Shown: positions 34,467-43,042 of the stretch, one piece after another
Layout of the letters: each line of letters begins with the position of its first letter
Position numbering within the stretch: the stretch's first letter is position 1
Assembly: GCF_003851045.1 (NCBI RefSeq)
Contig: NZ_BFBX01000001.1
Coordinates: 36,824 to 100,823, forward strand
Source of the DNA: Paenibacillus sp. 598K
GTDB taxonomy: Bacteria > Bacillota > Bacilli > Paenibacillales > Paenibacillaceae
Length of the DNA stretch: 64,000 nt
Direction of reading: 5' to 3'
Made by a program: the position numbers and the translations under genes
The notes under the pieces: generated by a model
The model's input: the letters and a program-made list of their open reading frames with translations, nothing else
Told to the model about the DNA's origin: nothing
The model's database searches: none

Positions 34467-34505
34467 GTTGAAACGAACGATGAAGCGTGGGTGCCCAGAA
34501 TAAAA

Positions 34506-34544
34506 TTGACATTTGCATCTGATCATACTACTATGTGTAGTATG
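34506..34544 (+). promoter_or_regulatory. Promoter with overlapping BlaI-type operator
   Basis: TTGACA (34506-34511) and TACTAT (34529-34534) with 17-bp spacing. A perfect inverted repeat CATACTAC-TATGT-GTAGTATG (34524-34544) covers the -10 box and resembles BlaI/MecI operators (TACTA...TAGTA). It predicts autorepression of the blaI-like gene 15 bases downstream. Confidence 0.75.
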
Positions 34545-34558
34545 GTGGTGAGTCAGGC

Positions 34559-34990
34559 ATGCAAATTAAAAAAATGAATATTGGCGGCGAGGGGCTGAAC
34601 CGGTTTTTTGGCCCACTGGAGGCCCGGATTATGGATATTCTCTGGACTTCTGAAGGCTTAAGCATTAAGGAAGTGCAAACGATTCTGAAACAGGAAAGTC
34701 AGATTTCTATTAATACCGTGATGACGATTATGAATCGTCTGCTGGACAAGGGTCATTTGACCAAGTTCATTACGGGAAGCGGACGGATGAGGGCAGCCAA
34801 GTTCAGCCCGATTCTCTCCAAAGAGCAGTTTTTGTCTGAGCAAACGAAACAGGTGTCGCAAGGACTTATCCAGGAATACGGAACCCTGGTCGTAAATCAC
34901 ATGATCGATGCGCTTGATGAGGTTGATCCTGAAGTGATCCAGAGACTCGAACAGAAGCTCAATGATCTCAAGAGCAGGAAAAAGACATGA
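34559..34990 (+). CDS. BlaI/MecI/CopY-family repressor
   Basis: 143 residues. Winged-helix N-terminal domain (LEARIMDILWTSEGLSIKEVQTIL; SINTVMTIMNRLLDKGHLTK) and a C-terminal dimerisation helix region. In BlaI/MecI systems the repressor is cleaved after signalling by a BlaR1-type membrane protease. Here the downstream M56 partner, coupled by a 4-base overlap, is truncated, so normal induction is probably lost. The operator overlaps its own promoter. Confidence 0.9.
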   Translation: MQIKKMNIGGEGLNRFFGPLEARIMDILWTSEGLSIKEVQTILKQESQISINTVMTIMNRLLDKGHLTKFITGSGRMRAAKFSPILSKEQFLSEQTKQVSQGLIQEYGTLVVNHMIDALDEVDPEVIQRLEQKLNDLKSRKKT

Positions 34991-35391
34991 GCCCGATAAC
35001 GAGGCTGAGAGCGTCTTATGCGCTAATGATCATAATAATTACAACTGTCCTTATACAAGTGGGATGCAGTCTCGCCAACCAACTCCATGACGGTGCGTTT
35101 CAAGGCTCTATTTTTAACTATGCCTTCCTCGTATTATTCGTTTACATGCTTGGCAGGCTGGCGTGGGGGATTGCCCGGCAGCTTTATTTATCGCAACGAT
35201 GGATGCAACACTTTCGGACCCTCCAAAATCATGAACGCACGAAGCGGCTGCAGCGCTTATACCGTGATTGGGGAACGGAAATTATCGTCGTGCAGGACGA
35301 ATCCTTTGTTGCGCTTACCATTGGGCTGATTCGACCAAGGATCGTCATCTCCACCATGGTATTGGATACGTTTAGCCCAATGCGGCATTAA
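34987..35391 (+). pseudogene. Truncated M56/BlaR1-like membrane protein
   Basis: 134 residues instead of the several hundred expected. It has two membrane helices (near 10-30 and 38-58) and the start of the M56 cytoplasmic region (RLYRDWGTEIIVVQDESFVALTIGLIRPRIVIS), but stops before the zinc-binding HExxH motif. After about 35372 the sequence turns into an lgt-like fragment in another frame. It overlaps the blaI-like gene by 4 bases (ATGA). A protease function is excluded; a leftover anchor peptide could still be made. Confidence 0.75.
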
Positions 35392-35701
35392 CTTCCACCA
35401 TTCGGAGCTCGCTCCTAACGATGTCAAGCTCTTCCCAACGCAAATAATGGAAAGCTTGCTTGGTTTTTCACTCTTCTTTGTGCTGATATACATAGCCCGC
35501 AACTTCCGGCTGCCTCGTGGAGGAATTGCAGGTTTGTATCTATTGATTTATAGCGTAGGTCGATTTGGGATCGAGTTTTATAGAGGCGATCTCATTCGCG
35601 GGCAGTTGGGCGGTTTTGCGACCTCGCAATGGATCGCTATCGGAGTGGTTTTGATCACTGGTCTTGCGTTTGTCATACAGGCTAGAAAAACAGGCGAATG
35701 A
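35378..35701 (+). pseudogene. lgt: 3' fragment of a prolipoprotein diacylglyceryl transferase gene
   Basis: The frame ending at 35701 reads LFPTQIMESLLGFSLFF, then GLYLLIYSVGRFGIEFYRGD, the C-terminal signature of Lgt (P.Q..ES...; YS.GRF.IEF.RGD). About the first two thirds, including the catalytic HGG and the RxGN region, are absent. The junction with the M56 fragment is at about 35372-35395. Presumably a deletion or insertion scar. A complete lgt elsewhere in the genome would be expected, since the window encodes several lipoproteins. Confidence 0.78.
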
Positions 35702-35789
35702 AACGAGAGGACATCCTGGGACACGGTACCGTCTCCCAGGATTAGTTGTTATCCGACAGGGGCTTAGTCCGACCTTACCGGTTGTCCGT

Positions 35790-36464
35790 CTACGGGCGCG
35801 GGCTAGGGGAGAGTCCATGCATCAGCAGGTCAATCGTGCAATCGATCTCCTCATCTTCGTCCGTAGGTTCGTCGGGCAACAGGAGCAACCGTGTGACGAC
35901 CATGCCGACAAACAAGCTGACTGCGGTCCGCAGCACCCGCCAGGGAGGCGCTTCGATAATTTGACCTTGCTGCTGAAAATGGTAAATTATTTTCTCCATG
36001 CGTTGAAACACAATGTCCTTGAATACGGTCTGCACCTGCATCAGAAGCTCCGGCTGAAAGGCTATTTCATGAATCAGGATGCGCAGCAGCTTTTCATGCT
36101 GCTTGGCGAATGCCAGCCGATCTTTGGCAATGGTCCGGAACAACTCCTCGACGCGCTCGTGGCGGGTGTCCAGCACTTTGGCGGCAAACTCGCGCATAAT
36201 GAAGGGCGCGGCCAGCTTCGCCGCGATCGGTGCGGCTATAGATAGCAGCAGATCTTTTTTTGTTTTGTAATGTCTGAATATCGTGCCTTCTGCGACGCCT
36301 GCTTTTTGAGCGATTTCGCTTGTGGAGGCCGCTGCGAATCCTTTCTCGGCAAAAATCTCGATCGCCGCGTCCAGTATGCGAGCTTGCTTCTCGGTTTTTT
36401 TGCCATTCTCGCCTTCCGCAAGTCGCAGCATATCCGATATCCATTGCTCGTTATGATCTGCCAC
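35790..36464 (-). CDS. TetR-family transcriptional regulator
   Basis: 224 residues. N-terminal HTH (ARILDAAIEIFAEKGFAAAS, then TSEIAQKAGVAEGTIFRHYKTKKDLL) and a helical ligand-binding domain. GTG at 36464 has GGAGG 7 bases upstream. It is the last gene of the minus-strand operon ATPase-permease-tetR, whose promoter carries two palindromic operators (38337 and 38389), so it probably represses its own operon until a drug or other ligand binds. Confidence 0.9.
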   Translation of the reverse strand: MADHNEQWISDMLRLAEGENGKKTEKQARILDAAIEIFAEKGFAAASTSEIAQKAGVAEGTIFRHYKTKKDLLLSIAAPIAAKLAAPFIMREFAAKVLDTRHERVEELFRTIAKDRLAFAKQHEKLLRILIHEIAFQPELLMQVQTVFKDIVFQRMEKIIYHFQQQGQIIEAPPWRVLRTAVSLFVGMVVTRLLLLPDEPTDEDEEIDCTIDLLMHGLSPSPRP

Positions 36465-36507
36465 GAAAGAACCTCCACTTCTAAATTTCCATTATCCTAA
36501 CAGCGTA

Positions 36508-37584
36508 CTATATTTTCCGATGCTTGCGCAACGCCAGCACATTGGCCGACATGAATAGCAGCGATAGTCCGATCAGGATATAGATATCGCCTTGTATCGC
36601 ATGCCAGCCTTCGCCGCGGATCATCACGCTGCGCAGAGCGTCGGCCCCATACTTGATGGGCATAAGATGGGCTAGCCATCGCAGCCAAGAGGACATCGTC
36701 TCCAGGTCGAACAGTCCGGAGAAAAACACCTGCGGGACGATGACGAGCGGGATGAACTGAATCATCTGAAACTCCGAATTGGCAAACGTGGACATCAGCG
36801 TTCCGAAGCTAAGCGCAGTCAGTGACAGCAGAAGCGTAATAAGCAGTACATACCAGATGGACCCAGTCATCATCAGCCCTAGCACCTGGATCGAATACTC
36901 TGCAATCAGAATCGTCTGAATGCCGGTGAAGAGGCCAAAGCCGAGAATGTAGCCGACGACAACCTCCCAACGTCTCAAAGGGGTGGCAAGAAGACGTTCG
37001 AGCGTACCGCTCGTTCGTTCCTTCAGGAAGGAAACGCCGGCGATGAGGAAGACGAAGAAAAAGGCGAACACCCCGATGAGTACGGGCCCAAGGCTATCAA
37101 AGGTCGTCATGTCGGCGCCGCCGTGCAAGTACTCGGTTACGGGAGCTGCCGCATTGGCGGCGTCAGCGTCACGGGTGCCGCTATCGGCAGAGGCTGTTGT
37201 ATTCGACCAAGCGCCGCCTTGCCCGGCCGCTTCGGAGAGGATCATCATAATGGCCTGATTGTGGGAAGGGTTGCTGCCTTCAAGTCTGATGATCGGGACG
37301 CCGTCCCGAAGCGCGAGATAGGCGTCGATATGGCGTGCCAGCAACGCTTGCTCCGCCTCTTGTGATGAGCCGTAGACGTGAAGCTCGGCGTCCTTACGCT
37401 CCAGTTGCTGCTGGAGGCCGCTTGGGATCTGAACGGTTCCCAGCTTGGGCCGATACGTATCGCCGTTAAAGACAAGGTACATGAGCGACAGGACGAGCAG
37501 CGGAGCGAGGATCAGCAGCGCGAGCGTCCGGCGATCTCGCAAAAATTGCTTTACGATACGGATGAAAAGCGCTCTTGTCCTCAT
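36508..37584 (-). CDS. ABC-2-type transporter permease (exporter)
   Basis: 358 residues. One N-terminal membrane helix near 22-40, a large extracytoplasmic domain of about 130 residues, then five or six helices from about residue 170 (LIGVFAFFFVFLIAGVSFLKERTSGTLERLLATPL), the ABC-2 permease signature. It overlaps the ATPase gene by 4 bases. Together with that ATPase and TetR it forms a typical drug or antimicrobial export operon. Substrate unknown. Confidence 0.88.
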   Translation of the reverse strand: MRTRALFIRIVKQFLRDRRTLALLILAPLLVLSLMYLVFNGDTYRPKLGTVQIPSGLQQQLERKDAELHVYGSSQEAEQALLARHIDAYLALRDGVPIIRLEGSNPSHNQAIMMILSEAAGQGGAWSNTTASADSGTRDADAANAAAPVTEYLHGGADMTTFDSLGPVLIGVFAFFFVFLIAGVSFLKERTSGTLERLLATPLRRWEVVVGYILGFGLFTGIQTILIAEYSIQVLGLMMTGSIWYVLLITLLLSLTALSFGTLMSTFANSEFQMIQFIPLVIVPQVFFSGLFDLETMSSWLRWLAHLMPIKYGADALRSVMIRGEGWHAIQGDIYILIGLSLLFMSANVLALRKHRKI

Positions 37585-38315
37585 TTGCTCACACCTCCAT
37601 AGTAGAGAAATGCTTGTTCAATGGTGGAGCTGTCCGTTTTCTGCTTCAGCGCTTCGGGCGAGCCGACGGCAATCAAGCGACCGTCGCGGATCATGCCGAG
37701 CCGATGGCATTTGTCAGCCTCATCCATGACATGCGTGGTGACGATCAGCGTCGTGCCTTGACGACTAAGCGCGTGCAGCTCGTTCCAGATCGATTGGCGC
37801 AATACAGGATCGATGCCGACGGTAGGCTCATCAAGGATAAGCACCTCGGGCTCGTGCAGGAGTGCGATAGCAAGGGATAGACGGCGCTTCATGCCGCCGG
37901 AGTAGGAGGTGACGGGTTTGTTCATGTCTTCGGTCAATCCGACCAACGTCATCGTCTGTTGAATTCTTGTATTCAGTCTGTTGCCCTGGAGGCCAAAGAG
38001 CTTGCCGAAGAACACCAGATTTTCCTTGGCTGACAGCTCCGCGTACAGCGCGTCGGACTGGGCCATATACCCGATCCGGCCCATCATCGACAGATGGGGC
38101 AAGCGTCTTCCCAGCAACGTAACGACACCTTCATTCGCTTCGTCGATGCCGGCCATCAGCTTGATGAGCGTCGTTTTGCCGGAGCCGGAGGGGCCGAGCA
38201 GGCCGAAGATTTCATGCCGTCGAACCTGCAACCCGATTCGGTGCAGCGCCTCTTTTTTGCCAAAGCTTCGACTGACCTCCTGCACGTCGATAGCGATACG
38301 TTCACTTTGATCCAT
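37581..38315 (-). CDS. ABC transporter ATP-binding protein (exporter)
   Basis: 244 residues. Walker A GPSGSGKTT, signature SYSGGMKRRLSLA, Walker B VLILDEPTVG and switch histidine in VTTHVMDEA. ATG at 38315 is used because GAGGTG lies upstream; the frame could extend to 38351 but that would begin in an operator. First gene of the operon with the ABC-2 permease and TetR regulator. Confidence 0.92.
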   Translation of the reverse strand: MDQSERIAIDVQEVSRSFGKKEALHRIGLQVRRHEIFGLLGPSGSGKTTLIKLMAGIDEANEGVVTLLGRRLPHLSMMGRIGYMAQSDALYAELSAKENLVFFGKLFGLQGNRLNTRIQQTMTLVGLTEDMNKPVTSYSGGMKRRLSLAIALLHEPEVLILDEPTVGIDPVLRQSIWNELHALSRQGTTLIVTTHVMDEADKCHRLGMIRDGRLIAVGSPEALKQKTDSSTIEQAFLYYGGVSK

Positions 38316-38336
38316 ACTCAGCACCTCATTTGAGAG

Positions 38337-38350
38337 TGAGTGATCACTCA
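38337..38350. promoter_or_regulatory. TetR-type operator, promoter-proximal copy
   Basis: TGAGTGATCACTCA is a perfect 14-bp palindrome 22 bases upstream of the ATPase start. A related palindrome lies at 38389. Confidence 0.7.
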
Positions 38351-38388
38351 TTTTTTTATACAGCGTATCTGCTTGCGTTTATTTTGTC

Positions 38389-38404
38389 AAGTGAGTAATC
38401 ACTT
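38389..38404. promoter_or_regulatory. TetR-type operator, distal copy
   Basis: AAGTGAGTAATCACTT shares the half-site with the palindrome at 38337. On the minus strand it overlaps a TTGACA -35 box, so a bound repressor would block the promoter of the exporter operon. Confidence 0.65.
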
Positions 38405-38430
38405 CAAAAGGGGCGGATGGTTTTCGGGTG

Positions 38431-38472
38431 TTGACTCATATTTGTATATAGTGTTAATATAGTATATATACA
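38431..38472 (+). promoter_or_regulatory. Promoter and YtrA-type operator
   Basis: TTGACT (38431) and TAATAT (38455) with 18-bp spacing. The inverted repeat TGTATATA (38443) ... TATATACA (38465) brackets the -10 box, as expected for autorepression by the GntR/YtrA-type protein encoded next. Confidence 0.6.
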
Positions 38473-38526
38473 TTAGGTTAGGCTTGGTGAGCTTAGCAAC
38501 TAAATAACCGATGATGAGGTAGTGAC

Positions 38527-38898
38527 ATGCAAATAATAATATCCAACCATTCCAAGGAGCCGATCTACGAGCAGATAATCCAGCAGGTCAAAGCGATGAT
38601 CCTGACAGGAGAGCTAGTGGAGGGAGCGCCAATTCCTTCGATGCGCAATCTGGCCAAGGACCTGCAGATCAGCGTCATTACGACGAAGCGGGCCTATGAG
38701 GAGCTGGAGAAGGAAGGGTTCATCTACTCCATCGTAGGCAAAGGCTCGTATGTCGCGGAGCAGAATCTGGAGATGATCAAGGAGAAAAAGCAAAAGGTGA
38801 TCGAGGAGCAACTGGCCACAGTCATCGCGAACAGCAAGGAAATCGGACTGTCTCTGTCTGACCTGCAGCAATTGATCAAAATACTGTATGAGGAGTAA
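38527..38898 (+). CDS. GntR-family regulator, YtrA subfamily
   Basis: 123 residues: winged helix (EPIYEQIIQQVKAMILTGEL, then PIPSMRNLAKDLQISVITTKRAYEELEKEGF) and a very short C-terminal helical tail, the mark of the YtrA subfamily, which controls adjacent ABC transporters. GAGGTAG precedes the ATG. The ABC ATPase gene follows after 5 bases. Confidence 0.92.
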   Translation: MQIIISNHSKEPIYEQIIQQVKAMILTGELVEGAPIPSMRNLAKDLQISVITTKRAYEELEKEGFIYSIVGKGSYVAEQNLEMIKEKKQKVIEEQLATVIANSKEIGLSLSDLQQLIKILYEE

Positions 38899-38903
38899 TC
38901 GCA

Positions 38904-39770
38904 ATGGACTATATCGTGGAAATGAACAACGTATCGAAGGCTTTTAAGGGTTTCTCGGTATCCAATATGAGCTTGAAAATACCGCAAGGGTACGTGACCG
39001 GCTTTATCGGCGCCAATGGGGCAGGCAAGTCGACAACGATCAAGATGATGATGAATTTGCTGAAGCCTGATTCGGGGAGCGTTCGCTTGTTCGGCCAATC
39101 CTATGATCAGCACGAGAAGGCGATCAAGCAACGCATCGGCTTTGTATATGACGGAAATGTGTTTTTCGAAGGGTTGAATGTAAAGGATATTAAACGAATC
39201 GTCGCACCGGCCTACAAGCAATGGGATGATGCGCAATTCAAACGTTATATCGAGCAATTCGAGCTGCCGTGGGACAAACCGGTCAAAACCTTCTCCAAAG
39301 GCATGAAAATGAAGGCTTCGCTCGCGATTGCCTTGTCCCATCATGCCGAGCTAATCATCATGGATGAGCCGACAGCGGGCCTCGACCCGGTATTCCGGCG
39401 CGAGCTGCTCGACCTGCTGCACGATATTATGGCCGACGGCAAGCGGACGTTGTTTTTCTCGACGCATATTACGACGGACCTGGATCGAATCGCCGATTAC
39501 ATCGCCTTTATCCGCAAAGGCCAGCTCATCTTTAATCAGACGATCCACGAGGTCGCTGACAGCTATGCGCTCGTCAAGGGTCGCAATGATCTGCTGGATC
39601 GCGACACGGAGCAGCTATTCCTGCATATCCGGCGCTCCTCGACAGGATTTGAAGCGTTGACGAGTCAGCGCTCGGCGGTGCAAAAGCTGTTCGGCGATCA
39701 AGCGGTCATCGACACCGCTTCGCTGGAGGACATCATGTATCATCTAAAGGAGGAGGCGCAGCATGCTTAA
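38904..39770 (+). CDS. ABC transporter ATP-binding protein
   Basis: 288 residues. Walker A GANGAGKST, signature FSKGMKMKASLAIAL, Walker B LIIMDEPTAGLD, switch histidine STHITTDLD. The C-terminal extension (~70 residues) is typical of YtrB/BsaE-type exporters. Coupled to the YtrA-type gene upstream and overlapping the permease gene by 8 bases. Possibly involved in envelope stress or peptide resistance, as for related systems. Confidence 0.92.
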   Translation: MDYIVEMNNVSKAFKGFSVSNMSLKIPQGYVTGFIGANGAGKSTTIKMMMNLLKPDSGSVRLFGQSYDQHEKAIKQRIGFVYDGNVFFEGLNVKDIKRIVAPAYKQWDDAQFKRYIEQFELPWDKPVKTFSKGMKMKASLAIALSHHAELIIMDEPTAGLDPVFRRELLDLLHDIMADGKRTLFFSTHITTDLDRIADYIAFIRKGQLIFNQTIHEVADSYALVKGRNDLLDRDTEQLFLHIRRSSTGFEALTSQRSAVQKLFGDQAVIDTASLEDIMYHLKEEAQHA

Positions 39771-40368
39771 CCTGATCCGACGGGATTTGATCCTGCAGAA
39801 GAAGCAGCTTTATATATTCATCCCTTACGTTTTAGTTTTTGTTTACATGGGTTTTCCGGCGTTTCTGACTTGCCTGATCGCATCGATATTCATTCCATTT
39901 AATGCCTTTACTTACGACGAAAAGGCCGAAACGAACATTTTGTTAAATTCCTTGCCCTATACGAGAGGCGAAATTATCGCTGCGAAATATATAGGGGCGA
40001 TTGTTTACATGCTATTATCCATTGCTCTTAGCAGCGTTATGATGCTAGTGTTCGGCAAGAGCTTTGTCTGGACAGATCTGGCGATTGCCAGCGGCCTGTT
40101 TATGCTGATGGCGGCCTTTACGTTCCCGCTGTTTCAGATTCTCAAGCCAGGCTACATTGGACTGACCATTGTGATTGGATTCGTATCGACCGTATTGTTG
40201 TCCAGATTCGTGTTCGAATCCTACTCCGAAAATGTCAAAGCTGTCCTGTCGTTTTTCGATCGATATCCGTTTTCCACTTTGTTTACCGTATCGACCATCA
40301 TCGTCTTGTGCTTGTATGCCTTGTCCTGGATTCTGTCGACCACGATTTACAGGCGGAAGGCTTTTTAG
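39763..40368 (+). CDS. ABC-2-type permease of the YtrA-linked transporter
   Basis: 201 residues with six hydrophobic segments and a short cytoplasmic start (MLNLIRRDLILQKKQL). The block FNAFTYDEKAETNILLNSLPYTRGEI is characteristic of small ABC-2 permeases. AAAGGAGGAGG lies upstream of the ATG. It works with the ATPase encoded immediately upstream. Confidence 0.88.
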   Translation: MLNLIRRDLILQKKQLYIFIPYVLVFVYMGFPAFLTCLIASIFIPFNAFTYDEKAETNILLNSLPYTRGEIIAAKYIGAIVYMLLSIALSSVMMLVFGKSFVWTDLAIASGLFMLMAAFTFPLFQILKPGYIGLTIVIGFVSTVLLSRFVFESYSENVKAVLSFFDRYPFSTLFTVSTIIVLCLYALSWILSTTIYRRKAF

Positions 40369-40393
40369 ACCTTTGCGATAACGATAAAAAGAG

Positions 40394-40422
40394 CGCTCGT
40401 GCAGAATGAATCCGCACGAGCG
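40394..40422. terminator. Bidirectional terminator between convergent genes
   Basis: CGCTCGTGC/GCACGAGCG, a 9-bp perfect stem. On the minus strand it is followed by CTCTTTTTAT, which serves the ger operon; on the plus strand by TTTG. Confidence 0.8.
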
Positions 40423-40433
40423 TTTGAATCGCA

Positions 40434-41582
40434 TTAATCCACCAGCAATTCGTACTTGCCAGTATGCGTCAACGCTACCTTGACGTTGACCGCGCCCAGC
40501 GATTGTGGGGTGAGCCGCAGCCCTCCCTGTTGCTCCCGCTCGCGCCATAGCTGATTTTGCTGCCGGTACAGCTCATGCTCCAGGTTGCACATGTCGATAT
40601 TCTTCTCGAGTCCCTCCGCATAGCTGCGCCGAATATCGCTGGCAACGGCCTCTGCCGCAGCTGCCTCTATCTCTTCTACAGTCATCGGTTCAATCAATTC
40701 CAGCAGATTGGCTTGCAACTGGACAGCAATGTCGAACACCGGCTCTCCGCGTGGCCCCACCTTCGCCGTAATGCTAGGCTTCGGTCTTCCGCCTGCCAGC
40801 ATCGCCCTAACACGATTCCCTTCCTTTAAGGTAATGGGGGAACGGACCGTCGACTTTTCCAGCCATCGCAAGCCAGTAGTCTGAGCCCGGGAGAAGCTGG
40901 CGCTTTGCTTATGCGGGCCAATAGCAGTTATGCCGTCGATCTCCAGCATTGGCTTGGGCTTGCCGTCCTCCAGCCATTGTCGCTTGTTGGCTGACAGCCG
41001 CGGAATCATCACGGTGGCGCCTTCATCCTTGTAGAGCCTGATGAAGTATTGGAAATCAATGGGCTTAATATAGGAAGCCTGCATGTAATTGCTGATCGGA
41101 TAATGCATGACAGAGTCCATGGGCGACTGGTTAAAAAACGGCTTGAGCTTCAGCAGCTCCGGGAACTTCTCCCTTGTACTGTAAAGCCACAGCCCATAGC
41201 GCAGCTCCCGGTAGCGATTGAGCACCTCGATTACCGGATCTATTCCTTTGTGCACCAAGGCTTCGCTGAACACGATCCCTGTCACATGTCCCCAAAAAAT
41301 CCGCTTTTCCGAAGTGTTGTATAAGTCATGAAATGCCCCGTTCAGCGTTGGCCCTTGGCCGATGCCAACCCAGACGGCAGTTGGTGGCATTGGCGATCCG
41401 TTCGAGGTTGACAAGGTAGAGAAATCAACCATCTGGGCGTAGACAACATACTGCCTGTCTTCGTAATCGATGCCAATGGCGGAGATGAAGTTCATGTCCT
41501 TAATGTTGCGAAAATCCCAGCAGCCCCCGAGCAGCCAGGGCAGCACACAGGCTGCAAGCATCATGACAGCTGCACGTTTCAT
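40434..41582 (-). CDS. Spore germination protein, Ger(x)C family lipoprotein
   Basis: 382 residues. Lipoprotein signal peptide ending LLGGC, then WDFRNIKDMNFISAIGIDYE, the standard N-terminus of GerC subunits, and a C-terminal domain ending KVALTHTGKYELLVD. ATG at 41582 overlaps the GerA-type stop by 4 bases; the longer frame adds 24 residues without a signal peptide. The C subunit is anchored to the outer face of the spore inner membrane and is required for the receptor. Confidence 0.93.
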   Translation of the reverse strand: MKRAAVMMLAACVLPWLLGGCWDFRNIKDMNFISAIGIDYEDRQYVVYAQMVDFSTLSTSNGSPMPPTAVWVGIGQGPTLNGAFHDLYNTSEKRIFWGHVTGIVFSEALVHKGIDPVIEVLNRYRELRYGLWLYSTREKFPELLKLKPFFNQSPMDSVMHYPISNYMQASYIKPIDFQYFIRLYKDEGATVMIPRLSANKRQWLEDGKPKPMLEIDGITAIGPHKQSASFSRAQTTGLRWLEKSTVRSPITLKEGNRVRAMLAGGRPKPSITAKVGPRGEPVFDIAVQLQANLLELIEPMTVEEIEAAAAEAVASDIRRSYAEGLEKNIDMCNLEHELYRQQNQLWREREQQGGLRLTPQSLGAVNVKVALTHTGKYELLVD

Positions 41583-43042
41583 TCGCTCCGCTCTCCTTGC
41601 CTCGTGTTGTCGATCGGCTTCAGCAGCCGCGAGCGCTGATTCATCTTCTTCCATGGCAGCCGCAGCATGGCGGTCAGCAGTCCCTTAAATGACAGCGGAG
41701 AGATCGGTGCCAGATACGGCATCCCGAAGGAACGCAAATTCGCCAAATAAAGGAGGATGAGAAACAGCGATCCCAAAAATCCATACATGCCCATCAAGGA
41801 AGCGCCAGCCAGTACAAAAATTCTTAGCAAGGCTACTGCGCCGCTTAAGGACTGATTAACTAAAATAAAGGTGGATAGCGTCGAAATCGCAGCAATAACA
41901 ACGAGCGCAGGCGAGGTCAAGCCCGCCCGAATAGCCGATTCTCCGATGATTAGCCCTCCGACAACTGCGAGGGTTTGCCCGATCGCCTTGGGCAAGCGCG
42001 CACCTGCCTCTCGCAAGATCTCGAACAGAGCCAAAATCATGAAAGCTTCTGTTGGCACCGACATCGGCACCCCTTGCCTGGACACGATGACGGTCGACAG
42101 CAGGCTCAACGGGAATTGCTCCTGATGATAATTAAGCAGCGCTACCCAGAAGCCAATGAGGAAGATCGACACAAGCAGCCCGAACAGGCGGGCAATCCGC
42201 TCGAAGGCAACAAATACATACGGTGCGTGGGCATCCTCCGATGACTTGAGCAGCAGAGAAAAGTTGGCTGGTGCGATGATCGCATTCGCCGAGCCATCCA
42301 CAAGCAAGGCAATCCGCCCGCGCACGAGGCAATCCACAACGAAGTCGGGACGTCCGCTGTAATCGAGCAACGGAAACATCGAATAGGGCCTGTCGGAAAT
42401 AAGCTCCTCCAATTGCGCGCCGCTGATCAAGGCATCGATCTTGATGTCTCTGATGCGTTCCCTCGCTTCATGGACCAGCTCCGGATTGGCAATATCCTTG
42501 ATGTACAGCAGCGTGACTCGAGTGTGGCTGCGCTGGCCCAGCTCGAACTGCTCCATGCATAGCGAGGTGGAGCGCATTCTCCTGCGGACGAGCGCGGCAT
42601 TGACGCCGATATCTTCGACGAAGCCGTCACGCGGCCCTCGGATCGAAGCCTCTGTATTCGTCTCATCAGGCGACCGCTTCGGGAGGCAGGCAAGGTCCAT
42701 ACGGTATAGCAATTGCCGCTGCTCCACGAACAGGATCGCTTGGCCGGAGAATACTAGGTCGGCGATCAGCGCTTCCTTTTCCTCTCCCTGCTCTGTTATT
42801 TCAACTGGCTGCATAAGCGGCAACAGCGGCAGCGCGGTAACCGACGCATCTTCATCGTGGATTGTGAGCAGACGGTTCAAGGCGGCGTTGTCAATCATCC
42901 CCGGACTGAATAGCAGCAGCGCCTCGAACGAATCTTCACCGTTCTGCAATGTGCAGGCCTGCACCTCTACATCAGCATTCAATTGGAACCAGCGGAGCAG
43001 CCGATCATTGGTGAGCTTGTCTTTGCTAGTTTTGTTTGGCAT
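41579..43042 (-). CDS. Spore germination protein, GerA family
   Basis: 487 residues. Cytoplasmic N-terminal half (ALLLFSPGMIDNAALNRLL) and a membrane half with about five helices including SRQGVPMSVPTEAFMILALFEILREAGARLP, a hallmark of GerA subunits. Part of the nutrient germinant receptor. Start overlaps the 3' end of the GerB-type gene by 17 bases and the stop overlaps the GerC-type gene by 4. Confidence 0.94.
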   Translation of the reverse strand: MPNKTSKDKLTNDRLLRWFQLNADVEVQACTLQNGEDSFEALLLFSPGMIDNAALNRLLTIHDEDASVTALPLLPLMQPVEITEQGEEKEALIADLVFSGQAILFVEQRQLLYRMDLACLPKRSPDETNTEASIRGPRDGFVEDIGVNAALVRRRMRSTSLCMEQFELGQRSHTRVTLLYIKDIANPELVHEARERIRDIKIDALISGAQLEELISDRPYSMFPLLDYSGRPDFVVDCLVRGRIALLVDGSANAIIAPANFSLLLKSSEDAHAPYVFVAFERIARLFGLLVSIFLIGFWVALLNYHQEQFPLSLLSTVIVSRQGVPMSVPTEAFMILALFEILREAGARLPKAIGQTLAVVGGLIIGESAIRAGLTSPALVVIAAISTLSTFILVNQSLSGAVALLRIFVLAGASLMGMYGFLGSLFLILLYLANLRSFGMPYLAPISPLSFKGLLTAMLRLPWKKMNQRSRLLKPIDNTRQGERSE

